From the NCBI GenBank assembly GCA_035610365.1, contig CM069433.1, positions 132,822,545 to 132,886,544 of the forward strand: a DNA stretch of 64,000 nt, read 5' to 3'. The notes beneath the pieces are model-generated. The model did no database searches. It was not told the DNA's origin and worked only from the letters and a program-made list of their open reading frames with translations. Origin of the DNA: Aquatica leii. Its lineage: Eukaryota > Arthropoda > Insecta > Coleoptera > Lampyridae. The position numbers and the translations under genes are program-made. How positions within the stretch are numbered: the first letter of the stretch is position 1; each line of letters starts with the position of its first letter. Below, in pieces: positions 11,701 through 30,079 of the stretch.

Positions 11701-12084
11701 ATTTCAAAAATCGTATCGCAATGTTAACCCAAGAAAAACTTTCAATTCAATCCCGAAGTTTACAAGTCGACAGACACGCAAGAACTGAAAAATCTCGGTC
11801 CAATACGAACGTGGCGACCTCTATATTTCGATCCAAGCAGTCGATACGATATCGCCCCTTAAGTTGCATTTCTTCTTACATTTATTATTCAATGGTAATA
11901 TCGAGGCGCACAAATATAAGTGTTAGTCGATATGATCTTAATAAAATCGAGGAGAAAATTTTCAAAAAAATTATAGCATATGCTAGGAAATCAATACAAA
12001 CGTGTACATATCACTTTAAAATAATTTTATGACAACATAACCTTAAAAAAATGTGTAGACATTCTTTTATCATTTCTTATAGGA
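11701..12084. other. Unassigned sequence between hAT and Gypsy gag
   Basis: It has an open frame of 103 codons (11721-12032) rich in Ser, Arg and Ile that resembles nothing I recognise. It may be host or interrupted Gypsy sequence. Confidence 0.3.
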
Positions 12085-12600
12085 AAGTCGTGTGGTGACC
12101 ACACCAGTTTTTTTATTTGGGCGGGGTGAAAGAGTTCGTAATATACTTGGAGGTGGTTCTGCAAAATTCCAAACGCTTCTTTGCGTAAAGCCACTATTAA
12201 AGACAGCTGTATCTGCGGAAACTGTTTGTGGCAGGTTGATCATAGAACTTTGCCATCAAAAATTTGGAGGTACAACTTTAAACTTGTTACTGGTTTCTTT
12301 AAACTGCTAGAAGAATAAATCTATATTATTTCTGTTTTCTACTGCTTCTATTTTGTTAATCATAGATTCGCATATTTCTTTTTTAAAATTTAACATACTT
12401 CTTTGGCTTATTTGGTGTTGAACAATTTTAATTTGGTTTTCTATAGTTAACTTGTATTTGTTCTTCAATAGTCTTTATTTGATTTTCAGTGCTCGTTCGT
12501 ATTTCTTCTTTTAAGCCTCTAGAGTTTTCTTCCATATTTTTATACATCACTCTTGAGCATTCCTTATTAATTGGAGACATTCAAATAAATTTGCATTCAT
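12085..12600 (-). pseudogene. Gypsy Gag N-terminal half remnant
   Basis: From an ATG at 12600 the minus strand starts MNANLFE, the usual start of insect Gypsy Gag, then runs through a decayed Glu/Lys/Gln-rich coiled-coil segment (IENQIKIVQHQISQ, EICESMINKIEAVE). It reaches the capsid-like blocks VVPPNFDGKVL and LIVALRKEAFGILQ near 12270-12140. Frameshifts and stops break it. Sequence stops resembling Gag at about 12085. The 4018-3557 fragment on the same strand begins close to where this one ends in protein terms, so the two could be halves of one gag gene. Confidence 0.75.
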
Positions 12601-12736
12601 TTTTGTTTGATAACGATTTACCGGCATAAGATTAGTATAATAATTACATTTTATAAACAAACACAAGCGAGCACGTACTAATCACTTCTTTGTTAATTTT
12701 TAAGTTAAGATTGTAACTCGACGCACTTGACACCAT

Positions 12737-13199
12737 TGTAATGATTTTTAAAACTAAATGTAATTACACGTTTTAATTTAGATATGATATAAATATAATT
12801 ACTTTTAAATGGCACTGATAAAATGCGATGGTATTTAAAGAAAAACAACTTACAAGTAATTTATAAGTATATATCTATCGCTATAATAGATATTTATTCT
12901 CCGCAGTTTTTGTTTATCTACACTGGTATTTATTTTCACTTGATGCGCTTTTATTTATCGCAGCACAAGCGTTAAGCACTTTTTATATTGAAACCGAAAT
13001 TTTCGTAACACTTCTTCCGACTCGATTCGAAAACTGACTCCAACTTTCTCCAAATACTTTTTATATTCTTCCGTTACCGGAATAAAAAATATTCCATTCT
13101 TTTCGATCAGCGTTCCGAAGTTTCCAAATACTTCGGGAACACTTCAGTATCGATATACTATATCGTTAAGACGACCCAGGTCTAGGCTCACTTGTAACA
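12737..13199 (-). repeat. Candidate Gypsy 5' LTR with primer-binding-site-like end
   Basis: On the minus strand this segment begins TGTTACAAG (13199) and ends ...CATTACA (12737), the TGT...ACA ends expected of an LTR. It is followed directly by ATGGTGTCAAGTG, typical of Gypsy sequences just after the LTR. The Gag start codon lies 136 bases further on. Part of the segment recurs at 527-668. Boundaries are inferred from the dinucleotide ends rather than from an intact second LTR. Confidence 0.65.
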
Positions 13200-13969
13200 T
13201 TAACAACAATATTCACTGACAGTGCATACAATACAAATAAGAAAACGAAATCTGTTGAATTTTAAATTGATACGAGTAAAAGACAATCAAAACGGTTGAA
13301 GTATGAAGCTAATAAGTTTTATAGCACCTAATAAAAGCAGGGAACAACGGACTGTATTGTTCACAACGCAGCATTAATTCTAAGGCCAGAGCCAATTATT
13401 ACTGACGGCGATTTTAGGTAAACGATCTTAATATTGTAAATGTAACTTGATTTAAAAAAAAGGTATAATAATCGTTCTTAAATATTTTCTTCACAAACGC
13501 AGCACTGATTAGCTATTGGTCTAGAGCGTCTAAAGTGTCTAATCCGGCGCTGATTATTTACGTATGCGTGTGTGACTACGTATTGTTTACCACTTTTTTT
13601 TGGCAACAATATGATCAAATTTTATTTAAACGCAAAGAAAAGATTTATGTACTTATTTGTACAAAGTTAATGAAATAATAGTTAATTGTTATGAATAATT
13701 TTTATTTTATTGTTCACGGATAAAAATGTAACTACGGATTTTATAAAAAAATTATCGACACATTTTGGTAATTTTCCAAGAATTACAAACCAGACGCATG
13801 CGTTTTTGTAGAATTTTTATCTGGTTTTAGGACGAACGAGACGTGATTCAGCGCCTCCTGTATTTAAAACATCTTACTAGCAATTGTTACACTCTTTGCA
13901 AAGCACGTCAAGTTAAAACCCACGTGAAGTTTTAAGTTTGTGTAAAAGTTCGATATTAATTTTTCCGAA
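13200..13969 (+). promoter_or_regulatory. Upstream region of mtHsp70
   Basis: About 770 bp between the LTR and the mtHsp70 start codon. No TATA box is evident near the gene. An E-box CACGTG lies at 13921-13926, 44 bases before the ATG. I see no clear tandem heat-shock element here. The transcription start cannot be placed from the sequence. Confidence 0.35.
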
Positions 13970-22524
<8,555 letters not shown>

Positions 22525-22847
22525 GTGCGCGTTTATAATACAATTTAGTTACAAATGTGATGAACTTTCAATATAAAAGACGGTTGGTGAAGAGGTTTTT
22601 CCATTGTTCAAACAATTCTCGTTCGATTATTCTAATTCAGAGAGGTATTCGTTTGTATCATATTAAAAATACACTCTGGATTAGATGAGAAAGTAAAGAA
22701 ATTGTCGTAAATCTTTCTAATTTTGTACAGGTGTGTGAGTTAAATTGAGAAGTATAACGTATGACTGATGTATTGTACAACGTCTATAGTTTAGATAAGT
22801 TGTTTCATATTTTTACTTTATGTAGTTGTTTATTTTTAAATCTCATA

Positions 22848-22853
22848 AATAAA
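22848..22853 (+). terminator. mtHsp70 polyadenylation signal
   Basis: Canonical AATAAA 324 bases after the stop codon at 22522-22524, in an A/T-rich 3' UTR. It is the likely 3' end of the mtHsp70 transcript, with cleavage expected 10-30 bases later. Confidence 0.7.
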
Positions 22854-24049
22854 TTTGCTACGTAGTATTGTTTGTTACATGAATGTTTTTTGTCAAAGTT
22901 AAAAAAAATCACTAGACATCTGAAGCGCACGTTCCATCTACGATTATCGCGTAAGTGCTCGACGGTATGCTTTTTTTCGTCTCATTTTATTTTCATTATT
23001 TGGTTGTAATTACAGAGTATCAAAAAAGTGTTTGTAATACCTAAGCTGAACTTCTGATTGGTATGTTACACTTTTTCATAAACTTGAATGTTGTATCTGT
23101 TCCTATAAAATTCTATATAATTAACAATAAGTTTTGTTTCGCGGTTATTGCTTTCGTTGTAGAAATGCATAAAGCTCCGCCACACAGGCGGATACGAATG
23201 TTACGGTAAAGCATTTTTTTAAAATTCTTTTTGTCTCATTTTGTTGTGATTAACAGTATTTGTTTCGCTGATGTATGGTCATTCTGAGTATACACTGACG
23301 TAGTGTAGGTCTGTAGTATCTTTTATTCGAACGGATAGACATGGTTTTTCTTTGATGTTTACAAAGCTAGATTATTGTTACTTTACGAACGACTTTAGCG
23401 CTTTGAAAGTTTCTTTATTCAACCAGTTTGGGAGTAGATCCGTAGAGGTGCTTGAAAGCTAAATGTTGTTTAGGTTACAAGAATCCGAATAGAAAAGCAC
23501 GTTTATTGGTTATAGCGCCAATCTGCTTATTCGGTAAGATTAGGAGCGGCTAAAACGGGAAAGCGAAGTACTTTATTTTGACCAATTTTAAAATCGTCAT
23601 AAGGACATCACTACGTATTTACAAGAAACGTATTACCATTTGCGGTTGTCAAAATTCGTCATATTTAATCTTAACTTTATTTTCAGGTAAAAAGATTCTC
23701 ACTTGATTTAGACGTTGAGGCTTATGTGACTTCTAGAGACATTTAGAGACCTCACATAAAATGTCCGTTCTGAAATGATTAATTTAGGACCGAGTTAGTA
23801 TAGTAGTTGGACACTTATAGAACCTATATGCTTTTACGAGGCAACGTTGTTTGCGTCGTTCCAATGAAACAACTTTGTCATAGGACAAAAGTGTGATATA
23901 CGTTTGTTGAACTTCGAAAGAGAGTCTTGTAAATCAATTGCTATTTATTTTAAGAACACAAGTGTTTGTTTTTAGGAACAAATTAATACGTGACTGGCTT
24001 AAGAGTCTTGAGTGTGTTACAAGTAAATATCATTTTTGGTTTATACAAA
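22854..24049. other. Intergenic sequence, nothing recognised
   Basis: No protein-like frame, RNA gene or repeat shared with the rest of the window. Confidence 0.35.
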
Positions 24050-24275
24050 TTGTTAGAAGTGGGCGTATCCGCAATTTTAAACAGTTTTTCTTATATAATT
24101 TCGTACGTATGTAAATTATTGGAATTATTTTTACAGTTTCTTATAGATTTAATTCTTCTTAACAATTTATTCAAATAAAATTTTTTTCTAACATTAACAG
24201 TTTATTAGATATTTGATTTATAATTAAAAGTCAATTCCATATATGATCCTAGGTTCGAATCCTGCCTACGACGAT
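24050..24275. repeat. Dispersed repeat, copy B, ending in a tRNA T-arm-like sequence
   Basis: 24055-24230 matches the second half of copies A (4200-4370) and C (24490-24660): GTATCCGC, TACGTATGTAAATTAT, AACATTAACAGTTTATT. About 25 bases further on stands CCTAGGTTCGAATCCTGCC, which fits the tRNA T-arm/B-box consensus GGTTCRANTCC, followed by TACGACGA and a T-run like a pol III terminator. No D-arm, anticodon arm or A box can be folded upstream, so this is a tRNA-3'-like element, not a tRNA gene. Confidence 0.7.
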
Positions 24276-24340
24276 TTTTTTAAGAAAAAAATCCATATCT
24301 TGAAAGGAAAAAAAGAAACGCCTCTCTAAATTCTTTTGAC

Positions 24341-24725
24341 TTGTTTATATAGGGAGTGCTGCATCTTATTTAAATTATCTTTGGATGTACCCACGATAAC
24401 TTTCGAACCAAAAGTCCTAATTACTAAGTTTGGTATGGAGCTGGCTTTTCATATTCTCTCGGTTCTATCAAAAGATGGGTTTGATAAAGAAACCGGAAGT
24501 GGGTGTATCCGCCATTTTTAACATTTTTTTTTTATATAATTTTGTACGTATGTAAATTATTTGAATTATTTTTACAGTTTCTTATAGAGTTAATTCTTCC
24601 TAACAATTTATTCCAATAAAAAAATTTCTAACATTAACAGTTTATTAAATATTTGACTTGTTTATATACGGAGCGCTGCATCTTATTTAAATTATCTTTG
24701 GATGTACCCACGATAACTCTCGAAC
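24341..24725. repeat. Dispersed repeat, copy C plus start of copy D (tandem)
   Basis: 24341-24660 is a full copy (GAACCAAAAG, GAGCTGGCTTTTCATATTCT, GTATCCGCC, TACGTATGTAAATTAT, AACATTAACAGTTTATTA). 24661-24725 restarts it: the block TTTATATA-GGAG-GCTGCATCTTATTTAAATTATC occurs at both 24341 and 24660. The family is therefore partly tandem here. It has no coding capacity. Confidence 0.75.
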
Positions 24726-25930
24726 CAAAATTTAATTTAAAATGGCAGGGTCCCAAACACATTTTACTCTTTCATCAATAAATAAAAAAAGAAAAATCAA
24801 CAACTTGAAATTATATTTATTTAAATTTAGTTTTTTCTTTATTATCTGCGACTATAGAAAAGTTTTACTTCAATTGCGCGTAAAGATTACACGCACTTAC
24901 TTTTTTTTGAAGAATAGGTACACGTTTTAAAAGTTTACCAACCTCTAAAGGTAGGATTATTGGGCGGCATAATTCTCTATTTGCAAGTTTTTGGCAATGT
25001 TTTCTATCGTGTTTTTTTAGCGCAGTGGCTGCGTTAAAGCTGTTTTTTAAGTCTGATTAGTGACGACCGCGCTTCTGACTTTGAAAATGGCGTAGAAAAC
25101 AGTAATGCACTTTGCACCTTAGTGAGTGCAATAAATTGTAGAATTTAGTAGCAGAGTTTCTTTGGCAGCATAACTTTTGCAACAAAAAAGGTTTTGTTAA
25201 AATATTAGGCTGGATTTTAAACAAATTTGTGTTCAACTGATAGTACTTCGGTCCATCCTATAAGAACATGGTCTAATCGTAAATCGGGGGATTTTCGATT
25301 TGGGACAGTAATGAGAATTGTTTATCTTATTGAGTGTAGGGTAAGGTTCTTGTAAAATCACGGCCTAAAATCTAAATGTAGAAACGGGCGTCACGAAGGT
25401 TTACTCGCCCGACTATGTTTGAACGAACTACTTGACCGTACAAAAAGTCTATAGGCTAAACAGGTTTGGTAGCGGACAGCTTATCCATCATAAATGGCAT
25501 CGGATAGGTCATTCTTCGTTTGTAACGAAACTTCTAAAAATGGTTTTTATCATCATGTTCATTCTTTTGGTTTTTACTATCATCATTAGTGTATGATCAA
25601 AGGTATGGTATTGATGGAAGACTCTTGTGCAAATAATTGTTTTAATCAACACGATCTTTGATTTTCTTGGTCGAAAACAATTGACAAAGGTCTAAGAATT
25701 AAATGATTCCAACCTTTTGCTAGGAAAGATGGGACGAGAAGTGTAGTGTTCTTGGTCGCCTTTTAGTTCAGGAGACGCTTTCATTACGCGACACTATACG
25801 GTTGCTGTAATCGGTACTTTACTCCTCAATAAATAAATAAATGTAAAACGTTTATTAGGGATGATTTTATGTGTGTTACATTGTAGCTGTAGATGAAGAT
25901 GTTCTTTTTAGGTCCAAAACGTAGAGGGGT
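24726..25930. other. Intergenic sequence, nothing recognised
   Basis: About 1.2 kb with no protein-like frame, RNA gene or shared repeat. Confidence 0.35.
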
Positions 25931-25933
25931 GCA

Positions 25934-26264
25934 GTACACAGTGGGACGCTGTACACAGTGGGAAAATTTCCCGTAGGTTTTACATTGGTAAATCAGAACC
26001 GGCTTCATTCGGTTCTTCCGACCGAAGCCGATGATGATAACCACAATGGCGCAGAATCTTAACATTATAAACATTTATTACTTACATCGACATTCGGATA
26101 AAAATTCTGAAGAGGTGCGTCGACTTAGTCTCAGTGTAATTATTTTATGTTGTTTGTCTGTTATCATTATTTTGCCAAGGATTATTTTTGGTTATTGTTC
26201 AAATAATCTTGGGACCATTAGCGTAGTCCACAGTGGGACATACCTCTCCGGTACACAGTGGGAC
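25934..26264. repeat. Four copies of a CACAGTGGGA motif beside a pogo-like transposase
   Basis: GTACACAGTGGGA occurs at 25934-25946, 25951-25963 and 26251-26263, and GTCCACAGTGGGAC at 26226-26239. All are in the same orientation and just upstream of the pogo/Tigger-like transposase remnant. They are likely terminal or subterminal repeats of that element, possibly transposase binding sites. No matching inverted copy was found downstream, so the 3' end is lost or outside what I can recognise. Confidence 0.6.
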
Positions 26265-26327
26265 GTACCATACTACTGTCCGACTGGATATTTATTCAAT
26301 TTTGCCCTAATTTTGCCGTAATTTCAG

Positions 26328-27180
26328 ATGCCACGGAAGACGAAGTATAGGAAAATTGCCAATTTTACGGCAGAGCGAATGAAAAAAGTTGTTACTTTTG
26401 TTTCCCAAGCCAGGTGAATTCGGAAAGCTGCGGTCAAATTTCAAATCTTCAAATTCACATTACAACAATATGTTGTCAAACACAGAACGTCTGGCCAAGA
26501 TGATACTCTAATGGAACCAAATTATTCGAGTAATAGTGTTTTCCAAAGCAGAAGCATCATTGACGGAATATATATATATATATATCATGTTGTACGAAGA
26601 TGGCATACGGTGTAACTTCAAAATTAGTCAAAGAGCTGACTTTGAAATTAATTATCCATCCGCGAACCGGAAGGAAGCTGCCTTTCCCGCTGGCTTCTTT
26701 AATAAGCACAATGTCTTGATGTTTTTCCAAAATTTAAAAGGCGTAGTGAAAAACAATCTTGCATTAAAGGATCTGTAAAAGATATTCAACCTGGATGAAA
26801 CTGGGACCACAACTGCGCAAAACCCGAAAAAAGTTGCTGCTGAAAAAGGTATTAAGCAGATATCCTCTAGCACTACTGCAGAACGAGGCATCTTAGTAAC
26901 AACGTGTGCTATTACCTGTGCTACTGGAACTTTTCTTCCCCCAGCAAAGATATTTCCCAGGAAATACTTCAAGCCGCATATGTTGTCAGGGGCGTCTACT
27001 GGAATTTTAGACTTGGCCACTGAGAATGGCTGAATGTCTTCAGAGATATTTCTGCAAGTGTTGGATCACTGCATTACCCATTCACACAGTTCCAATGAGA
27101 CGTTTTGTTTTCAAGAACATCATTCATCAATACCCAAAAACTGGCTACGTTTACAGGCTCTAAAATAAATTGAAGTATTT
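26328..27180 (+). pseudogene. Pogo/Tigger-like (jerky-type) transposase remnant
   Basis: From the ATG at 26328 the reading begins MPRKTKYRKI followed by a helix-turn-helix-like segment (ERMKKVVTF, IRKAAVKFQI), as in CENP-B/pogo DNA-binding domains. After frame breaks and a (TA)n insertion the DDE domain follows: FNKHNVLMFFQNLK, FNLDETGTTTAQNP with the first Asp, VAAEKG, SSSTTAERGILVTTCA, FLPPAKIFPR. A stop after LATENG and loss of the LDNHxSH block (second Asp) and all later sequence make it inactive. The fold and block order are clear; the subfamily is not. Confidence 0.85.
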
Positions 27181-27817
27181 TCCTTTTGGCATTAAAAAAA
27201 ATGTTATATCGTGACACAAACGGTTTACGAACGGCAAACATATTTTTTTGCTCAATCCGAAAGCACCGATATGTTCTTTACGTGTACGTTAATTAAGAAA
27301 TTAATTATAATTAAGCGCCAAAAACTCATAACTAATTTTTATAATAATTTGAAATAAAGGTTTTTAGGAAGTGTTGTTTTTTAGACAATGTCTCAAATCT
27401 CAATTGATTTATAAAAAAGAACCAATGGCAATAGAAATTGTAGTGAAAACAAGTACAAATAAAAACACATTCTTCCAACTTCGAACAACAGTTTTTATTA
27501 TTAATATATTGATGAATGACTCTTTTATGATTTGATGTAAACATGCATATCTTAAAGATATTTTTTGATAAAAGGACATTGAACTAAAAATAATTAAATT
27601 AGTATGAATCCATACATTTTTATTATAGTCGATAGATTTATAACTTTTAAACATAATTTAAACAGATATGTTTATCAAATTTTATATTCTTGTATTTTAT
27701 GACTTTTTTTTACAATGAGAAACGAATATATGTTTGGTATGAATAATATCTCAATAGTTTATATATAATTATACATCTTAATAATATTAATAAAATAACA
27801 CTTTATAATAAATATAT
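27181..27817. other. AT-rich stretch, nothing recognised
   Basis: It includes the region downstream of the minus-strand gene at 27818-28966, so its right part should carry that gene's 3' UTR. No AATAAA is seen on the minus strand within the first 100 bases after the stop. Confidence 0.4.
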
Positions 27818-28966
27818 TTACTGGACGCCTTCTACAAAAGCTGAGTCATCTAGCGTATGCAACCAATTGAAGATCATCATGTTTCTTTCATATTTCGACA
27901 AGGGCTTTCCACGTTCACGTTCAACATCTCTAATTGTAAGTGGCAAATTGTTATTGGTTGTTTGTTTAACAACTTTAAGCACGTTTTGATTAGGATTATT
28001 TGAGGGCGAAGGTTTTGGAACTGGATTAGATCCAGGTACTGCAAGTCGGGTTGCAGATTCCTTCGAAGCGTTACATTCTGGCGCAACCGTTGATGAATTT
28101 GTTAACGACGTCGATAATGAAACTTCTAATCTATCTAAATTAAATTCACTTTGCGAAAGTCTCTCCAAAGCTTTATATGTTGTTAGCAATCTGCGACGTA
28201 TATAATTTTGACGCACCTAAAACGCCGCGAAATGAAGCGTTGCACGTGTAATGTTTAACTAATAAAATAAATACCTTCTTATTGACTGAACGTATGAAAT
28301 CAGCAGCCGTAAACGTTGGCGGAGGAGGCGTACTAGCTGGAGGAACCGTGGATGTAGAATGTCCACCGTGCGGCGAAGGTAACTGTGACGTAGAAGCAAT
28401 ATCTCCAACAGCCACCCACGTAGAACATGATCTTGAGGTGTGATCCAGCCTTACGTTTTCAAGTAGAAACGTTGATCTCTGCAGAGAGTTTAGAGCTAAT
28501 TCAGAAACGGCGCTTCTTACCCCCGGTGCTGTTGGAGCATCTTCGGGTGACGGTAATTGACTTATATCGCTAGTACTAAAACTTTTTTGTAATCCTACAG
28601 CAGAAGATAAGGCCGCACAATTACGAATTAGTTCAGTTTCTTCTTCGAACCAAAGTATCTCTGGAATATCCGCTGGTCTAAAACATTATTTAAAATCAAT
28701 GACGAGTACTAATTTTATTTTTATTACCGATTCGACGGTCCTCTGCTTTCGGGGTTTGGGCTGTGGCCCCGTCCATCCGATTTACTAAAGCTAAATAATC
28801 TACGGCCCGAATGAAGATCTGAAGCGACCGATGACACAGAAAACAGAGATAAATCGGTAGTAACAGATTCGTGAGATGGCGAACGGAGAATTTTACATGC
28901 AACGGTCAGAACTGGAGTTTGTGGAGTTAATTGATTATCCGAAATACTCTCAGTCGACGTCGTCAT
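27818..28966 (-). CDS. Uncharacterised Ser/Pro-rich protein, three exons
   Basis: I do not recognise this protein, but the gene structure is convincing. Exons on the minus strand are 28966-28728, 28677-28275 and 28216-27818. The two introns are tiny (50 and 58 bp), with GT-AG ends and matching phases, giving about 346 residues. Residues 1-80 are Ser/Thr-rich. The second exon carries an acidic patch (ILWFEEETELIRNCAAL), a Ser/Pro/Gly/Thr linker and a PPPP run. The third has a basic stretch (RQNYIRRRLLTTYKALERL), an Asn/Pro/Lys linker and a C-terminus ERERGKPLSKYERNMMIFNWL that looks conserved in character. No signal peptide or membrane segment is seen. It is likely intracellular and largely disordered; the function is unknown. 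Confidence 0.8.
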
Positions 28967-29382
28967 GTTTAATTTTTACAAAAACATCGATTACGTATGT
29001 AAACAAACAAAACATGCACGTTTACATTTCTACCCCGACACGGCATACACCCGGGTATATTCAATCGATATTGGCGTAGTCGTGAACTACGCGCCAAAAC
29101 CGGTGTCGCAACGTCGTTTTTAAAATGGCATTTACCGGATAACCAATTAATCGCATTGTAATGTGCGCAAACAAATAATTCTTGGTAATCTTATACTAAT
29201 AAATAGAAAAATATAAATGTTTGGTTCAATATTTCGTTACAACACTTTCTAAATTACTTTTGAGTTTTTTTTAAATTTGTTTTCAAGATTAATACAATTT
29301 CGTTAAATAAAAAAAAAAGTTACGCAGTTATAGACGTTTGTACATTTTTTTAATGCATTTTTTTTAATAATTTGTAAAATAG
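28967..29382. other. 5' flank of the minus-strand gene
   Basis: Expected 5' UTR and promoter of the gene starting at 28966. No TATA box or other motif that I would defend. Confidence 0.35.
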
Positions 29383-29479
29383 TGTTTTATTTAACAAGTT
29401 CCCGCGTAAATTGGGCGTTTTATTTCACGAGTGGAAATTTTTAAACCCGAGTGAAATGAGGAACGAGTTAAATACAACA
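29383..29479. repeat. Palindromic element, about 97 bp
   Basis: The left end TGTTTTATTTAACAAGTTCC pairs with the right end, which reads TGTTGTATTTAACTCGTTCC when reverse-complemented. Inside it, ATTTCACGAGTGG pairs with the CCCGAGTGAAAT block. It is therefore an imperfect fold-back, with no coding capacity. It is the third such element in the window, after those at 6.8 and 17.1 kb. Confidence 0.65.
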
Positions 29480-30079
29480 TTTTATTGCTCGAACAGAGAC
29501 TACGAGACCATCGAAGTCTCAAAATTGCATTTATTTTTGGCGTTATTCTAACGGAGATGTTTTATACAATGTTTCGTTTTTGTCTATCCATCATTGGTTT
29601 AGTTTTTTTAAATAGCCGGAATTTTTTTTAAAATTACAAATCAGTATTCCGTTTTCAAAAGTTAAAAAAAATTTTATTGTTCTTCAAGTTTGATAATTTA
29701 TTAGACCAAATAGTATTTAGAAATTAGTAAAATTTTACTATGATTTTTTCGTTATAAGTAAATTTTAATCAACGCATGAATTACAATACTAATAAGTATA
29801 CACTGACGAGCAAAAAAATAGAGTTCACTTGAAAATTTTCATTTTCAAAAACATAATTAATTCTTTTTATTGTATCTCTAAAATGAGTATATATTATTAT
29901 GAAAATATGTTTTCCTATGTAGCATTCACCGTTTAGAAGTGCATGAATTTATTTTACTCATTATTATATTTCTTTATCATTATTTTTGTACTGTTATTTA
30001 TTGGCTGCTAGTTTATTTGATTATGGCAATTAGCCATAGCATTACATTAATTTAAGATATTGGCCAAAAAGCAGTTTTA
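29480..30079. other. AT-rich stretch before LINE
   Basis: Nothing supported. CACTGACGAGCAAAAAAATA at about 29802-29821 resembles the outer end of Tc1-like inverted repeats, but no partner end was found. Confidence 0.3.

Noticed and set aside
24249-24275. A functional tRNA gene
   Set aside because: Only a T-arm-like segment is present; no acceptor stem, D-arm or anticodon arm can be formed upstream.
29802-29822. Tc1-like terminal repeat (CACTGACGAGCAAAA)
   Set aside because: No inverted partner or transposase sequence nearby.
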